Positions 13,054-19,784 of a stretch of DNA of 19,784 nucleotides are shown here, in pieces. The stretch is from Bacteroidales bacterium. GTDB taxonomy: Bacteria; Bacteroidota; Bacteroidia; Bacteroidales; UBA932. The notes below the pieces were generated by a model. The model saw nothing but the letters and a program-made list of their open reading frames with translations, was not told the origin of the DNA and made no database searches. The stretch's first letter is position 1; each line of letters opens with the position of its first letter. Both the position numbers and the translations under genes were made by a program. The DNA lies in NCBI GenBank assembly GCA_024689525.1, contig JAILDI010000175.1, positions 1 to 19,784 of the forward strand. The letters run 5' to 3'.

Positions 13054-15393
13054 ATGACAGACTCGTTAAAAAAGAAGATAATCCGCTGGTTCTGGATACT
13101 GCTGCTGGCGCCCATCGTGCTCCTCACGGTGCTCATACTCGTCGTGTGGGGGTTCTCCAACATCCCCACGATGGAGGAACTCGCCAAGCCGGAGACAAAG
13201 CTGGCGACCCAGGTCATTGCCGAAGAAGGCGAAATCCTCACCACCTACCATATAGAAAACCGTTCGTTCGTTGCCTATGACGAGCTTGCCCCCAATCTGG
13301 TGCAGGCAACCGTCGCAACGGAGGACATCCGTTTCTACAACCATTCCGGCATCGACTTCAAGAGTCTGGGCCGCGTGCTCGTGAAGACCCTCCTTTCCCG
13401 CGACTCGTCGCAGGGCGGCGGCTCCACAATCACCCAGCAGCTTGCCAAGACGCTGTATCCCCGTGGGGAAGGCCGCGGAAAGCTTCGCATGGTATGGATC
13501 AAACTGCGCGAATGGATCACGGCCGTGAAGCTGGAGCGCAACTACACCAAGGAAGAGATTGTGGACATGTATCTTAACGCGGTGTTCTTCGGTGCGAATT
13601 CCTACGGTATCCATTCGGCGGCGGCCTATTTCTTCAACAAGAAGCCCATCGACCTGAAGCCGGAGGAGAGCGCCGTGCTGGTGGGTATGGTGAACAAGCC
13701 CACGCGCTACAACCCCGTCCTGAATCCGGACAAGGCGCTGGAACGCCGCAACCTGGTCCTGGACAGGATGTGCTCCAAGGGATATCTCACCCGTCACGAG
13801 TGCGACTCCATCCAGCAGCTTCCCATCAAACTGTACGCCCGTACGGTGGACCGCACCACGGGTGTGGGCCCCTACTTCAGGGACATGCTCCGCAGGACGA
13901 TGAACGCGGAAAAACCCCGCCGCAGGGACTATGATTATATAGAGGAATTCCAGGCAGACTCCCTGCTATGGGCCGATGATCCCCTGTACGGCTGGCTCAA
14001 CAAGAATTTCAAATCGGACGGTACTCCGTACGACCTGGACAAGGACGGCCTTCGTATTTATACTACGATCAACTACAAGATGCAGGTATATGCGGAGGAA
14101 GCCGTTGCCGAACATCTTGGAAAGGACCTGCAGATTGCCTTCAACAAGGAACTGCGCTACAGGCGCAACGCCCCGTATACCAACGGCACGCCCCAGAGGT
14201 TCATCAACACGGCCATGGACCAGGCCCGGCACTGGAGCGACCGCTACCGCATGATGAAGGCTTCGGGTGCATCGGAATCGGAGATTGCCAACAGCTTCAC
14301 CAAGCCCACCCACATGAGGGTGTTTACATGGGAGAAACCGGGTTACAAGGACACCTTGCTCACTCCGGACGATTCCATCCGCTACTACAAGTCTTTCCTC
14401 AGAGCGGCATTTATGGCCATCGAACCTCGCACGGGTCATATCCGCGCATATGTCGGCGGCCCGGACTACCGCTATTTCAAGTACGACAATATCAGCCAGG
14501 GACGCCGTCAGATCGGCTCCACTGTGAAGCCTTTCCTGTATACGCTGGCAATGGAATCCGGTATGACTCCCTGCGACCAGGTGTACAACACCCCGCCCGT
14601 CATTATGATCGGCAAGGACAAGACCTGGTCGCCCACGGACGCCCACGCCGACGGTTCCGTCAAGAACCTCAAGTGGGGTCTTGCAGCCAGCTCCAACTCC
14701 CTGTCGGCATTCCTGATGCAGCAGCTGGGCCCGGAAGCCGTGGTGAAGCAGATGCACAAGATGGGCATCACCACCCACATCGACCCTGTGGCCGCTCTGT
14801 GCGTGGGATCGTCGGACCTGTCGGTATACGAGATGGTATCGGCCTACAACACCTTCCCTTCGCTGGGAATCTATACATATCCCATTTTCGTCACAAAGAT
14901 TGAGGACAGCGAGGGCAATGTGCTGGGCCGGTTCGCTTCGCGCAGGAGAGAGTCCATTGCCGAAACGGCCGCGTATAAGATGATCGGCATGATGAAGGGA
15001 GTCGTGGACGGCGGAACCGGCGGCAGGCTGCGCTACAAGTACGGCCTCAAGAACGACATCGCCGGCAAGACGGGCACCACCAACGACAACTCGGACGGCT
15101 GGTTCGTGGCATATACTCCCACCATTACGGCGGGCGCCTGGGTGGGAGGTGAAGACCGCTACGTACACTTCATGAACGGCGCGCTGGGCCAGGGTGCCAA
15201 TATGGCGCTGCCCATCTGGGGCATCTGGATGAAGAAAGTGCTGGCGGACGGCACCCTGGGAATATCGGCCGACGACCGCTTCCCGGATGCTGTGAACAAT
15301 TCGTACTGCGAAGGTGCGATGTTGCTGGGCAATCACCCCTCCAACGGAGAGAGCGGAGATATGGAATCCCTTGAAGACTATTACTTTGAATAA
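13054..15393 (+). CDS. Class A penicillin-binding protein (PBP1A-like)
   Basis: A 779-residue bifunctional peptidoglycan synthase. A basic N-terminus and one membrane helix (residues ~12-34) precede the GT51 glycosyltransferase domain with catalytic Glu90 in VATEDIRFYNHSGID and the GGGSTITQQLAK block (122-133). The transpeptidase domain has S489-T-V-K492, S546-S-N548 and K672-T-G674, all intact. The start at 13054 gives the normal cytoplasmic MTDSLKKKIIRW; 13003 would add 17 residues upstream of the promoter-derived start. It is the first gene of an operon; its stop overlaps the ddl start by 1 nt (TAATG). I leave the symbol open (mrcA or pbpC-like naming differs), but PBP1A-type organisation is clear. 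Confidence 0.95.
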   Translation: MTDSLKKKIIRWFWILLLAPIVLLTVLILVVWGFSNIPTMEELAKPETKLATQVIAEEGEILTTYHIENRSFVAYDELAPNLVQATVATEDIRFYNHSGIDFKSLGRVLVKTLLSRDSSQGGGSTITQQLAKTLYPRGEGRGKLRMVWIKLREWITAVKLERNYTKEEIVDMYLNAVFFGANSYGIHSAAAYFFNKKPIDLKPEESAVLVGMVNKPTRYNPVLNPDKALERRNLVLDRMCSKGYLTRHECDSIQQLPIKLYARTVDRTTGVGPYFRDMLRRTMNAEKPRRRDYDYIEEFQADSLLWADDPLYGWLNKNFKSDGTPYDLDKDGLRIYTTINYKMQVYAEEAVAEHLGKDLQIAFNKELRYRRNAPYTNGTPQRFINTAMDQARHWSDRYRMMKASGASESEIANSFTKPTHMRVFTWEKPGYKDTLLTPDDSIRYYKSFLRAAFMAIEPRTGHIRAYVGGPDYRYFKYDNISQGRRQIGSTVKPFLYTLAMESGMTPCDQVYNTPPVIMIGKDKTWSPTDAHADGSVKNLKWGLAASSNSLSAFLMQQLGPEAVVKQMHKMGITTHIDPVAALCVGSSDLSVYEMVSAYNTFPSLGIYTYPIFVTKIEDSEGNVLGRFASRRRESIAETAAYKMIGMMKGVVDGGTGGRLRYKYGLKNDIAGKTGTTNDNSDGWFVAYTPTITAGAWVGGEDRYVHFMNGALGQGANMALPIWGIWMKKVLADGTLGISADDRFPDAVNNSYCEGAMLLGNHPSNGESGDMESLEDYYFE

Positions 15394-16415
15394 TGACTGA
15401 ATATAAGAGCATAGCCGTAATATACGGCAGCGATTCTTCGGAATGGGAGGTTGCGTGCAGGAGCGGGGAGTTCACCGCATCCCGCATCGACGACACCCGG
15501 TTTGACGTTTACGAAATCTTCGCCCGCTTCGGAAAATGGAAGCTGGTGGCAATGCGCAAGGCTTTTTCCATGCGGCAGACCTTCCCGGAAGGCGCACAGC
15601 CGGAAGTGGACAAGACCGACTTCTCGGTGATGGTGCTGGGCGAAAAGATAAGGTTCGATTTCGCATACATCATGCAGCACGGGGCTCCCGGTGAAACCGG
15701 CCTGCTCCAGGGCTATCTGGAAATGCTGGGCGTTCCCCATTCCAGCTGCAGCGCATTCGTAACCACCGTGGCTTTCGACAAATATTCCTGCAAGAGCTAT
15801 CTCAGGGGGGCCGATATCGTAAAACTGGCCCCGGACGCACTGATCCGCAAAGGCGGGGAAGACGTGGACGAGTTCAGCAAGAAGGCCGTGACGGAGCTCG
15901 GTCTGCCCCTGTTCGTGAAGCCCACCGATGGCGGCTCTTCCTTCGGCATAAGCAAAGTGGAGGATGCCGGAAAACTGGCGGAAGCCATCCGCTATGCCTT
16001 CACGGAGGGAGAAACCGTGATAGTTGAAAAGGGCATCAAATGCGAGCACGAGCTCACCTGCGCCGTATATTTCAACGGAGAAGAGGTGAAGCCGCTGCCC
16101 GTAATCGAGATTATTTCCGAAACCGGCTGGTTCGACTATGACGCCAAGTACAACGGCCTCAGCCGCGAGATCTGCCCGGCGGAGATTCCGGACAGCCTGG
16201 CAAAGGAGGTTCAGGCCATATCGGCCCGCATCTATAAGCATCTCGGCTGCAAGGGTCTGGTGCGTATGGACTATATTGCGGCCCCGGACGGCATTTACTT
16301 CCTGGAGGTGAATGTGATTCCCGGAATGACATCGGCCTCGCTGGTGCCCAAGATGGTGCGCGCTGCGGGGATGGACATCACCGGTTTCCTCAACCAGATC
16401 ATCGACAATTCCTAG
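15393..16415 (+). CDS. ddl: D-alanine--D-alanine ligase
   Basis: A 340-residue ATP-grasp ligase making D-Ala-D-Ala for the peptidoglycan stem peptide, the substrate of the PBPs encoded nearby. Visible family blocks: YGSDSSEWEV (residues 11-20) in place of the usual GGxSxExxV, HGAPGETG (96-103), the ATP-grasp loop VKPTDGGSSFGISKV (175-189), EHELTCAVY (~219-227), and the metal/D-Ala site LEVNVIPGMTSAS (304-316). The HGxxGExG block has Thr where Asp is more usual, a mild divergence. It is translationally coupled to the PBP gene upstream and is followed 1 nt later by prmC. Confidence 0.92.
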   Translation: MTEYKSIAVIYGSDSSEWEVACRSGEFTASRIDDTRFDVYEIFARFGKWKLVAMRKAFSMRQTFPEGAQPEVDKTDFSVMVLGEKIRFDFAYIMQHGAPGETGLLQGYLEMLGVPHSSCSAFVTTVAFDKYSCKSYLRGADIVKLAPDALIRKGGEDVDEFSKKAVTELGLPLFVKPTDGGSSFGISKVEDAGKLAEAIRYAFTEGETVIVEKGIKCEHELTCAVYFNGEEVKPLPVIEIISETGWFDYDAKYNGLSREICPAEIPDSLAKEVQAISARIYKHLGCKGLVRMDYIAAPDGIYFLEVNVIPGMTSASLVPKMVRAAGMDITGFLNQIIDNS

Positions 16416-16416
16416 G

Positions 16417-17319
16417 ATGCTTCTCACAGAGTTCCTGAAGGAGGGCATTGCCGCCCTTGAGCCATTGTACCCCACGGCTGAGGCACGGAATATCGTGCTT
16501 ATGCTGTGCGGGCACGTGATAGGGACCAAGAGCTATACACACATCGTCGAGCCTCAGTTCAAGATTCCCGCTAAGGGCGTCGAGCCTCTGCGTGCGGGGT
16601 TGGAAAGGCTTAAGGCCGGAGAACCCATACAATATATAATAGGTAAGGTGGAGTTTTGCGGGCGCGAGTTCAATCTTACGTCGGCAGTCCTTATCCCCCG
16701 TCCGGAAACCGAGCTCCTGGCCAGGGAGGCCGTGAAGATAGCTTCGCGTATCCAGCGAATGCGCGTTCCGTTCGGCAAGAAGGCGGAACCGGTGCGCGTA
16801 CTGGACCTTTGCACCGGCTCAGGCAACATTGCCTGGACCGTGGCGCTTTCCGTTCCCGGCGCAGTCGTGGTGGGTGTGGACAAGTCGGAAGACGCGCTGG
16901 ATGTGGCCCGGTCGCAGGATTTTGCGGCCGAGATGAAAACCACCGGCGCGCTGGCCCCTTCTTTTGTGAAGGCCGATGTGCTGGATCCATCCTCGATTTC
17001 CGGATTCGGACAGTTCGACCTGGTTCTGAGCAATCCGCCCTATATCATGAAGAAGGAAAAGCCACAGATGAGGAAGAATGTCCTGGATTACGAGCCGTCG
17101 GAAGCACTCTTTGTTCCGGACGATGATCCGCTGCTTTTCTACCGCGCCGTGGCGGAGTGGTCCGCACGTCTTTTGACGGCCGAAGGCAAGGGCCTCACCG
17201 AGATAAACGAGGTGCTGGGGAAGGAAACTCTGGCGCTTTTTGCCGCCGAACCCTTCCAAAAAGCGGAACTCGTGAAAGATTTTTACGACAAAAACCGCTT
17301 CGTTTTCTACTCCAGGTAG
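16417..17319 (+). CDS. prmC: PrmC, release factor glutamine methyltransferase
   Basis: A 300-residue SAM-dependent methyltransferase that methylates the Gln of the GGQ motif in release factors RF1/RF2. An N-terminal helical domain (residues 1-80) is followed by IPRPETE (93-99), the SAM-binding motif I VLDLCTGSGNIAW (128-140), VVGVDKSEDAL (151-161), and the diagnostic N206-P-P-Y209 that grips the target glutamine. Length is slightly above the usual ~280 residues owing to a basic insertion near 111-125. It is the last gene of the PBP-ddl-prmC operon; the pairing with wall genes is positional, not functional. Confidence 0.93.
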   Translation: MLLTEFLKEGIAALEPLYPTAEARNIVLMLCGHVIGTKSYTHIVEPQFKIPAKGVEPLRAGLERLKAGEPIQYIIGKVEFCGREFNLTSAVLIPRPETELLAREAVKIASRIQRMRVPFGKKAEPVRVLDLCTGSGNIAWTVALSVPGAVVVGVDKSEDALDVARSQDFAAEMKTTGALAPSFVKADVLDPSSISGFGQFDLVLSNPPYIMKKEKPQMRKNVLDYEPSEALFVPDDDPLLFYRAVAEWSARLLTAEGKGLTEINEVLGKETLALFAAEPFQKAELVKDFYDKNRFVFYSR

Positions 17320-17352
17320 GCCACTGGCGCATCTCAGTTAACGATTTTTATC

Positions 17353-17386
17353 CTTATCCGTGTGCACACTTTTGAACACGGATAAG
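17353..17386. terminator. Hairpin after prmC, overlapping the next promoter
   Basis: CTTATCCGTGT (17353-17363) and ACACGGATAAG (17376-17386) are perfect 11-bp complements around a 12-nt loop. No U-run follows on the plus strand, so it is not a typical intrinsic terminator. The -33 element of the following promoter lies in its loop, so it may instead be an operator. Confidence 0.45.
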
Positions 17387-17400
17387 TATTCGGTACTTTG
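17371..17400 (+). promoter_or_regulatory. Promoter of the lipoprotein gene at 17440
   Basis: TTTG (17371-17374), a 19-nt spacer and TACTTTG (17394-17400) resemble the Bacteroidota promoter, with the -7 box one base short of the full consensus. The start would fall near 17407, leaving a ~33-nt leader. The -33 box sits within the loop of the 11-bp dyad at 17353-17386. Confidence 0.5.
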
Positions 17401-17439
17401 TAGCAAGGAAACCGGAACCATTAATCCGGGTGCAAAAAG

Positions 17440-18600
17440 ATGAAAAAAAGTACCATTTTAGCGCTTGCGGCCGCGGTTATGGCCGCCTGCACAGTGATCT
17501 CTCCGGAACAGCAGCAGGAACTTCCGGACGCAACCGTCACCTCGGTCCCTCTGGAGGACCTTGCCCGCATTATGTCCACCTTGCCCATCGGCCCGTCCCA
17601 GATGAGGGAAGTGGCCGATGCGGTAACGTCATCGTCGCAAAACGGCTATGACGAGGAATACACCATGAAACAGTTGTTTGCCAGCCCCGGCGCGGGTGTC
17701 GGGGATGTGAGTACGAAATCTGCCTCGTACGACACTCCCCTGCGGGACCTGATTGCATCGGCAGTCCGGTCCGGCATCACCCGCGCTTCCGGGGAAGGCT
17801 TTTACGGCGACCCTGAGGATTATCTCCGCGATTTGTCTTCATCGGACCTTCAGATTTACTGGCCCTATGCGGAGAAATGGGACGGAATTTCGGCGCCGGT
17901 CGTTACCTTCGACCCCTGCTATGACGCAGATTCCAATTTGGGCTACGAGATTGGCGGAGGCGAGATCCTGGTTACGGAGGAAGTAGCCCGGGAGCGGCCC
18001 GTATGGGTGATTAACCGCAATTCGGATGCGGGATTTACGTCACTGGAGATGCTTCGGCGCGAGGACCCGTCCTGGGGCTCGGGCGGGGGTGAGGTCATCG
18101 TGCGCCCCAGGGCATCGACCTCCTCCGATATCCGCTCCCTGGTGATAAAGTCCCTGAGGGTGGAGAGGCAATACGACTCCTGGTTCGCCGGAGGCGCGGA
18201 GTTCTTCTTCAAATGCGGCTCTGTGGAGAATTTCACGGCCAGCACGGAGGCGGAACTGCGCCTGTACCAGCCTACAATCACGGATTTCATGATCGTGGTC
18301 CAGCGCAGCCAGGTGGGCCAGGACATCCCCCTCAACGCCCTTCTTGTATCGGAATGGACAAAGAGTCTCAAGTCCTGCGCGTTCATGATAGTCGAAGACG
18401 ATGGCGGCAGCCTGACCACCTGGAAATGCTCTGCCGTAGTGAAATACAACTCCAAAAGCTACGGCTTCGAGCTGGAACTCCCCGTGCGCTCCCGCGACGA
18501 CATCGTCTGGCGCGGCCAGCTAACCCGCTCCTACATCGAAAAAAACTCCGGCCACCCCACCTCCTTCGGCGAGATGACCCTCGTGTTGGAATTGATTTAG
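17440..18600 (+). CDS. Predicted lipoprotein of unknown function
   Basis: A 386-residue protein with signal peptide MKKSTILALAAAVMAAC, a lipobox cysteine at residue 17. After a low-complexity linker comes a region around residues 130-200 with YWPYAEKWDG, VVTFDPCYD and RPVWVINRN, a pattern I associate with uncharacterised Bacteroidales lipoproteins. Residues ~220-380 look beta-rich. I do not recognise a catalytic motif. It has its own promoter and so is separate from the prmC operon. The next gene starts 9 nt after its stop, but that gene is much more AT-rich, so co-transcription may be recent. Location is probably the outer membrane or surface. Confidence 0.7.
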   Translation: MKKSTILALAAAVMAACTVISPEQQQELPDATVTSVPLEDLARIMSTLPIGPSQMREVADAVTSSSQNGYDEEYTMKQLFASPGAGVGDVSTKSASYDTPLRDLIASAVRSGITRASGEGFYGDPEDYLRDLSSSDLQIYWPYAEKWDGISAPVVTFDPCYDADSNLGYEIGGGEILVTEEVARERPVWVINRNSDAGFTSLEMLRREDPSWGSGGGEVIVRPRASTSSDIRSLVIKSLRVERQYDSWFAGGAEFFFKCGSVENFTASTEAELRLYQPTITDFMIVVQRSQVGQDIPLNALLVSEWTKSLKSCAFMIVEDDGGSLTTWKCSAVVKYNSKSYGFELELPVRSRDDIVWRGQLTRSYIEKNSGHPTSFGEMTLVLELI

Positions 18601-18609
18601 ATAGAAACA

Positions 18610-19053
18610 ATGACCAAGACCGATGTAAAGTGGGATGGGGAGAAATACTCTGTCGAACTTACACCCTCGGCAAGATTCCGTCATTTTTACAAGCGTAAAA
18701 TGGGTCCTTTATTATCTATATCTATTCCAAAACAAATTGGCAGTCAAACAATAATAATAAACTTTACACAGTATGGAAACAAGCATCTATACTCGGATGT
18801 TATGGGACGGAACAAAGTTCTTCAGAGAACTGATTTGTTGAGTTTGGACGATGCCTTGAAAAAGAGCCGCTATGTAAAAACCACACCATCTTTTAAGTCC
18901 AGAAAAGACGGCATAGATAAGTTTCACTATTTCGAAACCGACATACATGGTTCACACGTATATCTTAATGTGGCCGAAAAAAAGAATGTCGGCAAGGATG
19001 GCCACGTCAGGGTCTCAAGATTCGTCTATTCGATAACGGACAAGATACAATAG
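18610..19053 (+). CDS. AT-rich orphan protein, possibly nuclease or toxin-like
   Basis: A 147-residue soluble basic protein with no signal peptide, beginning MTKTDVKWDG. Base composition is clearly more AT-rich than all backbone genes nearby, suggesting a different origin. I do not recognise the family with confidence. The C-terminal sequence (SHVYLNVAEKKN, then RVSRFVYSITDKIQ) has the flavour of the small RNase-fold domains (barnase/EndoU/RelE-like) seen at the ends of phage or toxin proteins, but no catalytic residues can be assigned. No antitoxin-like gene is adjacent. A predicted minus-strand transcript (19052-19115) would end at its stop codon. Confidence 0.55.
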   Translation: MTKTDVKWDGEKYSVELTPSARFRHFYKRKMGPLLSISIPKQIGSQTIIINFTQYGNKHLYSDVMGRNKVLQRTDLLSLDDALKKSRYVKTTPSFKSRKDGIDKFHYFETDIHGSHVYLNVAEKKNVGKDGHVRVSRFVYSITDKIQ

Positions 19054-19115
19054 AAAAAGCCAGAAGACGGACGATTATGCGATACGCAAGGTTGCCCCTT
19101 TCTTCTGACTTATTC
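19052..19115 (-). ncRNA. Candidate small structured RNA
   Basis: A strong minus-strand promoter (19121-19151) would start a transcript near 19115. The transcript closes with an 11-bp stem having one mismatch (AAGTCAGAAGA at 19111-19101 with TCTTCTGGCTT at 19067-19057) and then runs into TTTTTCTA, as an intrinsic terminator does. Inside are two small hairpins, AAGG-GGCAA-CCTT and TGCG-TAT-CGCA. The whole unit would be about 64 nt. No reading frame fits it. It could instead be only a shared terminator between the convergent genes, with the promoter match due to chance. Confidence 0.4.
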
Positions 19116-19120
19116 TTTTG

Positions 19121-19151
19121 CAAATATAGAGAATAATCTCAATAAAACAAA
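19121..19151 (-). promoter_or_regulatory. Leftward promoter between the orphan gene and add
   Basis: On the minus strand TTTG (19151-19148), a 19-nt spacer and TATATTTG (19128-19121) match the Bacteroidota pattern exactly. No minus-strand protein gene follows, which is the reason for proposing a small or antisense RNA. Confidence 0.5.
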
Positions 19152-19156
19152 AAAAA

Positions 19157-19784
19157 TCAACAATTTGACTGTTCCTGTTCGAACTGCTTCCATGCGCTCT
19201 TGAACCAGTTGCGCAGAACCTGCTTGCGGGCGGGGATGAGGAAGGAATTCTCGATGGAGATGCGGCAGAGCTGGCGTATCTGGGGAAGGGTGAGATCCCA
19301 GCCGACGGCTACGGCAAGGTAGTCGCCGGTGAGGACGCTGCGGGCCTGATAGGCGGCATCGTCGGAACAGATTATGATGGGAATGCCGGACTCCATATAC
19401 TTCTTGGCGGGGTGCTGGGCAAAGTCCCGGCAATAGCCCAGGGCGGCGTTGGATACGGGGCATATTTCCATCGGGATGCCCTTTTCCATCACGGCCTTTT
19501 CAAGATCCGGGTAACGGTAGAGGTTGAAGCCGTGGCCAAGGCGGTCGATGCCACAGCGGAGGGCGATGGCAATCTCCCCGTTCTCTCCGCGGAGGCTCTC
19601 GCCGGCGTGGAGCGTGAGGCGCAGGCCGGGATTGTCCACGATAATCTTGCGGATGCGGTCCTCATAGCGGGCAAGGGAGTAGGAACGGTCTTCGTCGTTC
19701 ACGATGTCGATTGCCTTCACCAGGTCGTACTGGCCGTCCTTGACATTCTTCCACACCCACACCGCGTTGTCCATCAGAAGGTCG
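19157..19784 (-). CDS. add: Adenosine deaminase, 3' part, runs off the window
   Basis: The C-terminal ~208 residues of an adenosine/AMP-deaminase family enzyme, which hydrolyses adenosine to inosine in purine salvage. The visible part has the catalytic block LTLHAGES (zinc-site region with the proton-shuttling Glu), the RLGHGFNLYRYP segment, MEICPVSNAALGY, and IICSDDAAYQ with the paired aspartates near the active site. The frame continues past 19784 (the codons before the first visible ATG read DLL), so the ATG at 19774 is internal and the true start lies outside. An adenosine deaminase-like relative with altered substrate range is possible because the N-terminal HxH region cannot be seen. 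Confidence 0.85.
   Translation of the reverse strand, partial: DLLMDNAVWVWKNVKDGQYDLVKAIDIVNDEDRSYSLARYEDRIRKIIVDNPGLRLTLHAGESLRGENGEIAIALRCGIDRLGHGFNLYRYPDLEKAVMEKGIPMEICPVSNAALGYCRDFAQHPAKKYMESGIPIIICSDDAAYQARSVLTGDYLAVAVGWDLTLPQIRQLCRISIENSFLIPARKQVLRNWFKSAWKQFEQEQSNC

Noticed and set aside
13966..15336. 456-codon minus-strand frame opposite the PBP1A gene
   Set aside because: A His/Arg/Val-rich shadow with no family features; the plus strand has the GT51 and transpeptidase motifs.

Overview
The window looks like a chromosomal segment of a fairly GC-rich member of the Bacteroidales. The evidence is the mreBCD-mrdA-rodA order, a TopA ending in GRFGPY/GNYGPY-type repeats, lipoproteins of fimbrillin type, weak Shine-Dalgarno sequences, and repeated matches to the Bacteroidota promoter pattern TTTG-N19-21-TAnnTTTG. 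I cannot name the genus.

Region by region. Bases 1-2660 are an accessory segment bounded by two imperfect copies of the 3' end of a tRNA-Leu gene plus its downstream hairpin (141-216 and 2583-2660). It holds a small peptide gene and a repeat-containing surface lipoprotein, with no intact recombinase. Bases 2645-3451 (minus strand) are a tRNA-Leu(UAA) gene split after U34 by a 722-nt group I intron. The intron encodes an HNH endonuclease whose 3' end runs into the ribozyme core and which appears to have its own promoter. This is the most unusual element in the window. A nested inverted repeat follows at 3513-3623.

Bases 3652-9365 (minus) are the cell-elongation operon mreB-mreC-mreD-mrdA(PBP2)-rodA, with all junctions overlapping by 1-4 nt. 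Divergent to it is ispD (isoprenoid and undecaprenyl precursor synthesis). ispD converges on an Lrp/AsnC-type regulator that sits 3 nt downstream of topA. Divergent from topA is a second wall operon: class A PBP (PBP1A-like), D-Ala-D-Ala ligase, and the release-factor methyltransferase prmC. Elongasome, wall polymerases, D-Ala-D-Ala supply and lipid-carrier precursor supply therefore sit within about 14 kb.

Bases 17440-19784 are more accessory: a lipoprotein of unknown function behind a clear promoter, an AT-rich orphan gene of unknown function, a possible ~64-nt structured small RNA on the minus strand, and the 3' part of an adenosine deaminase gene that runs off the right edge.

All functional calls come from reading motifs by eye; no database or folding program was run.
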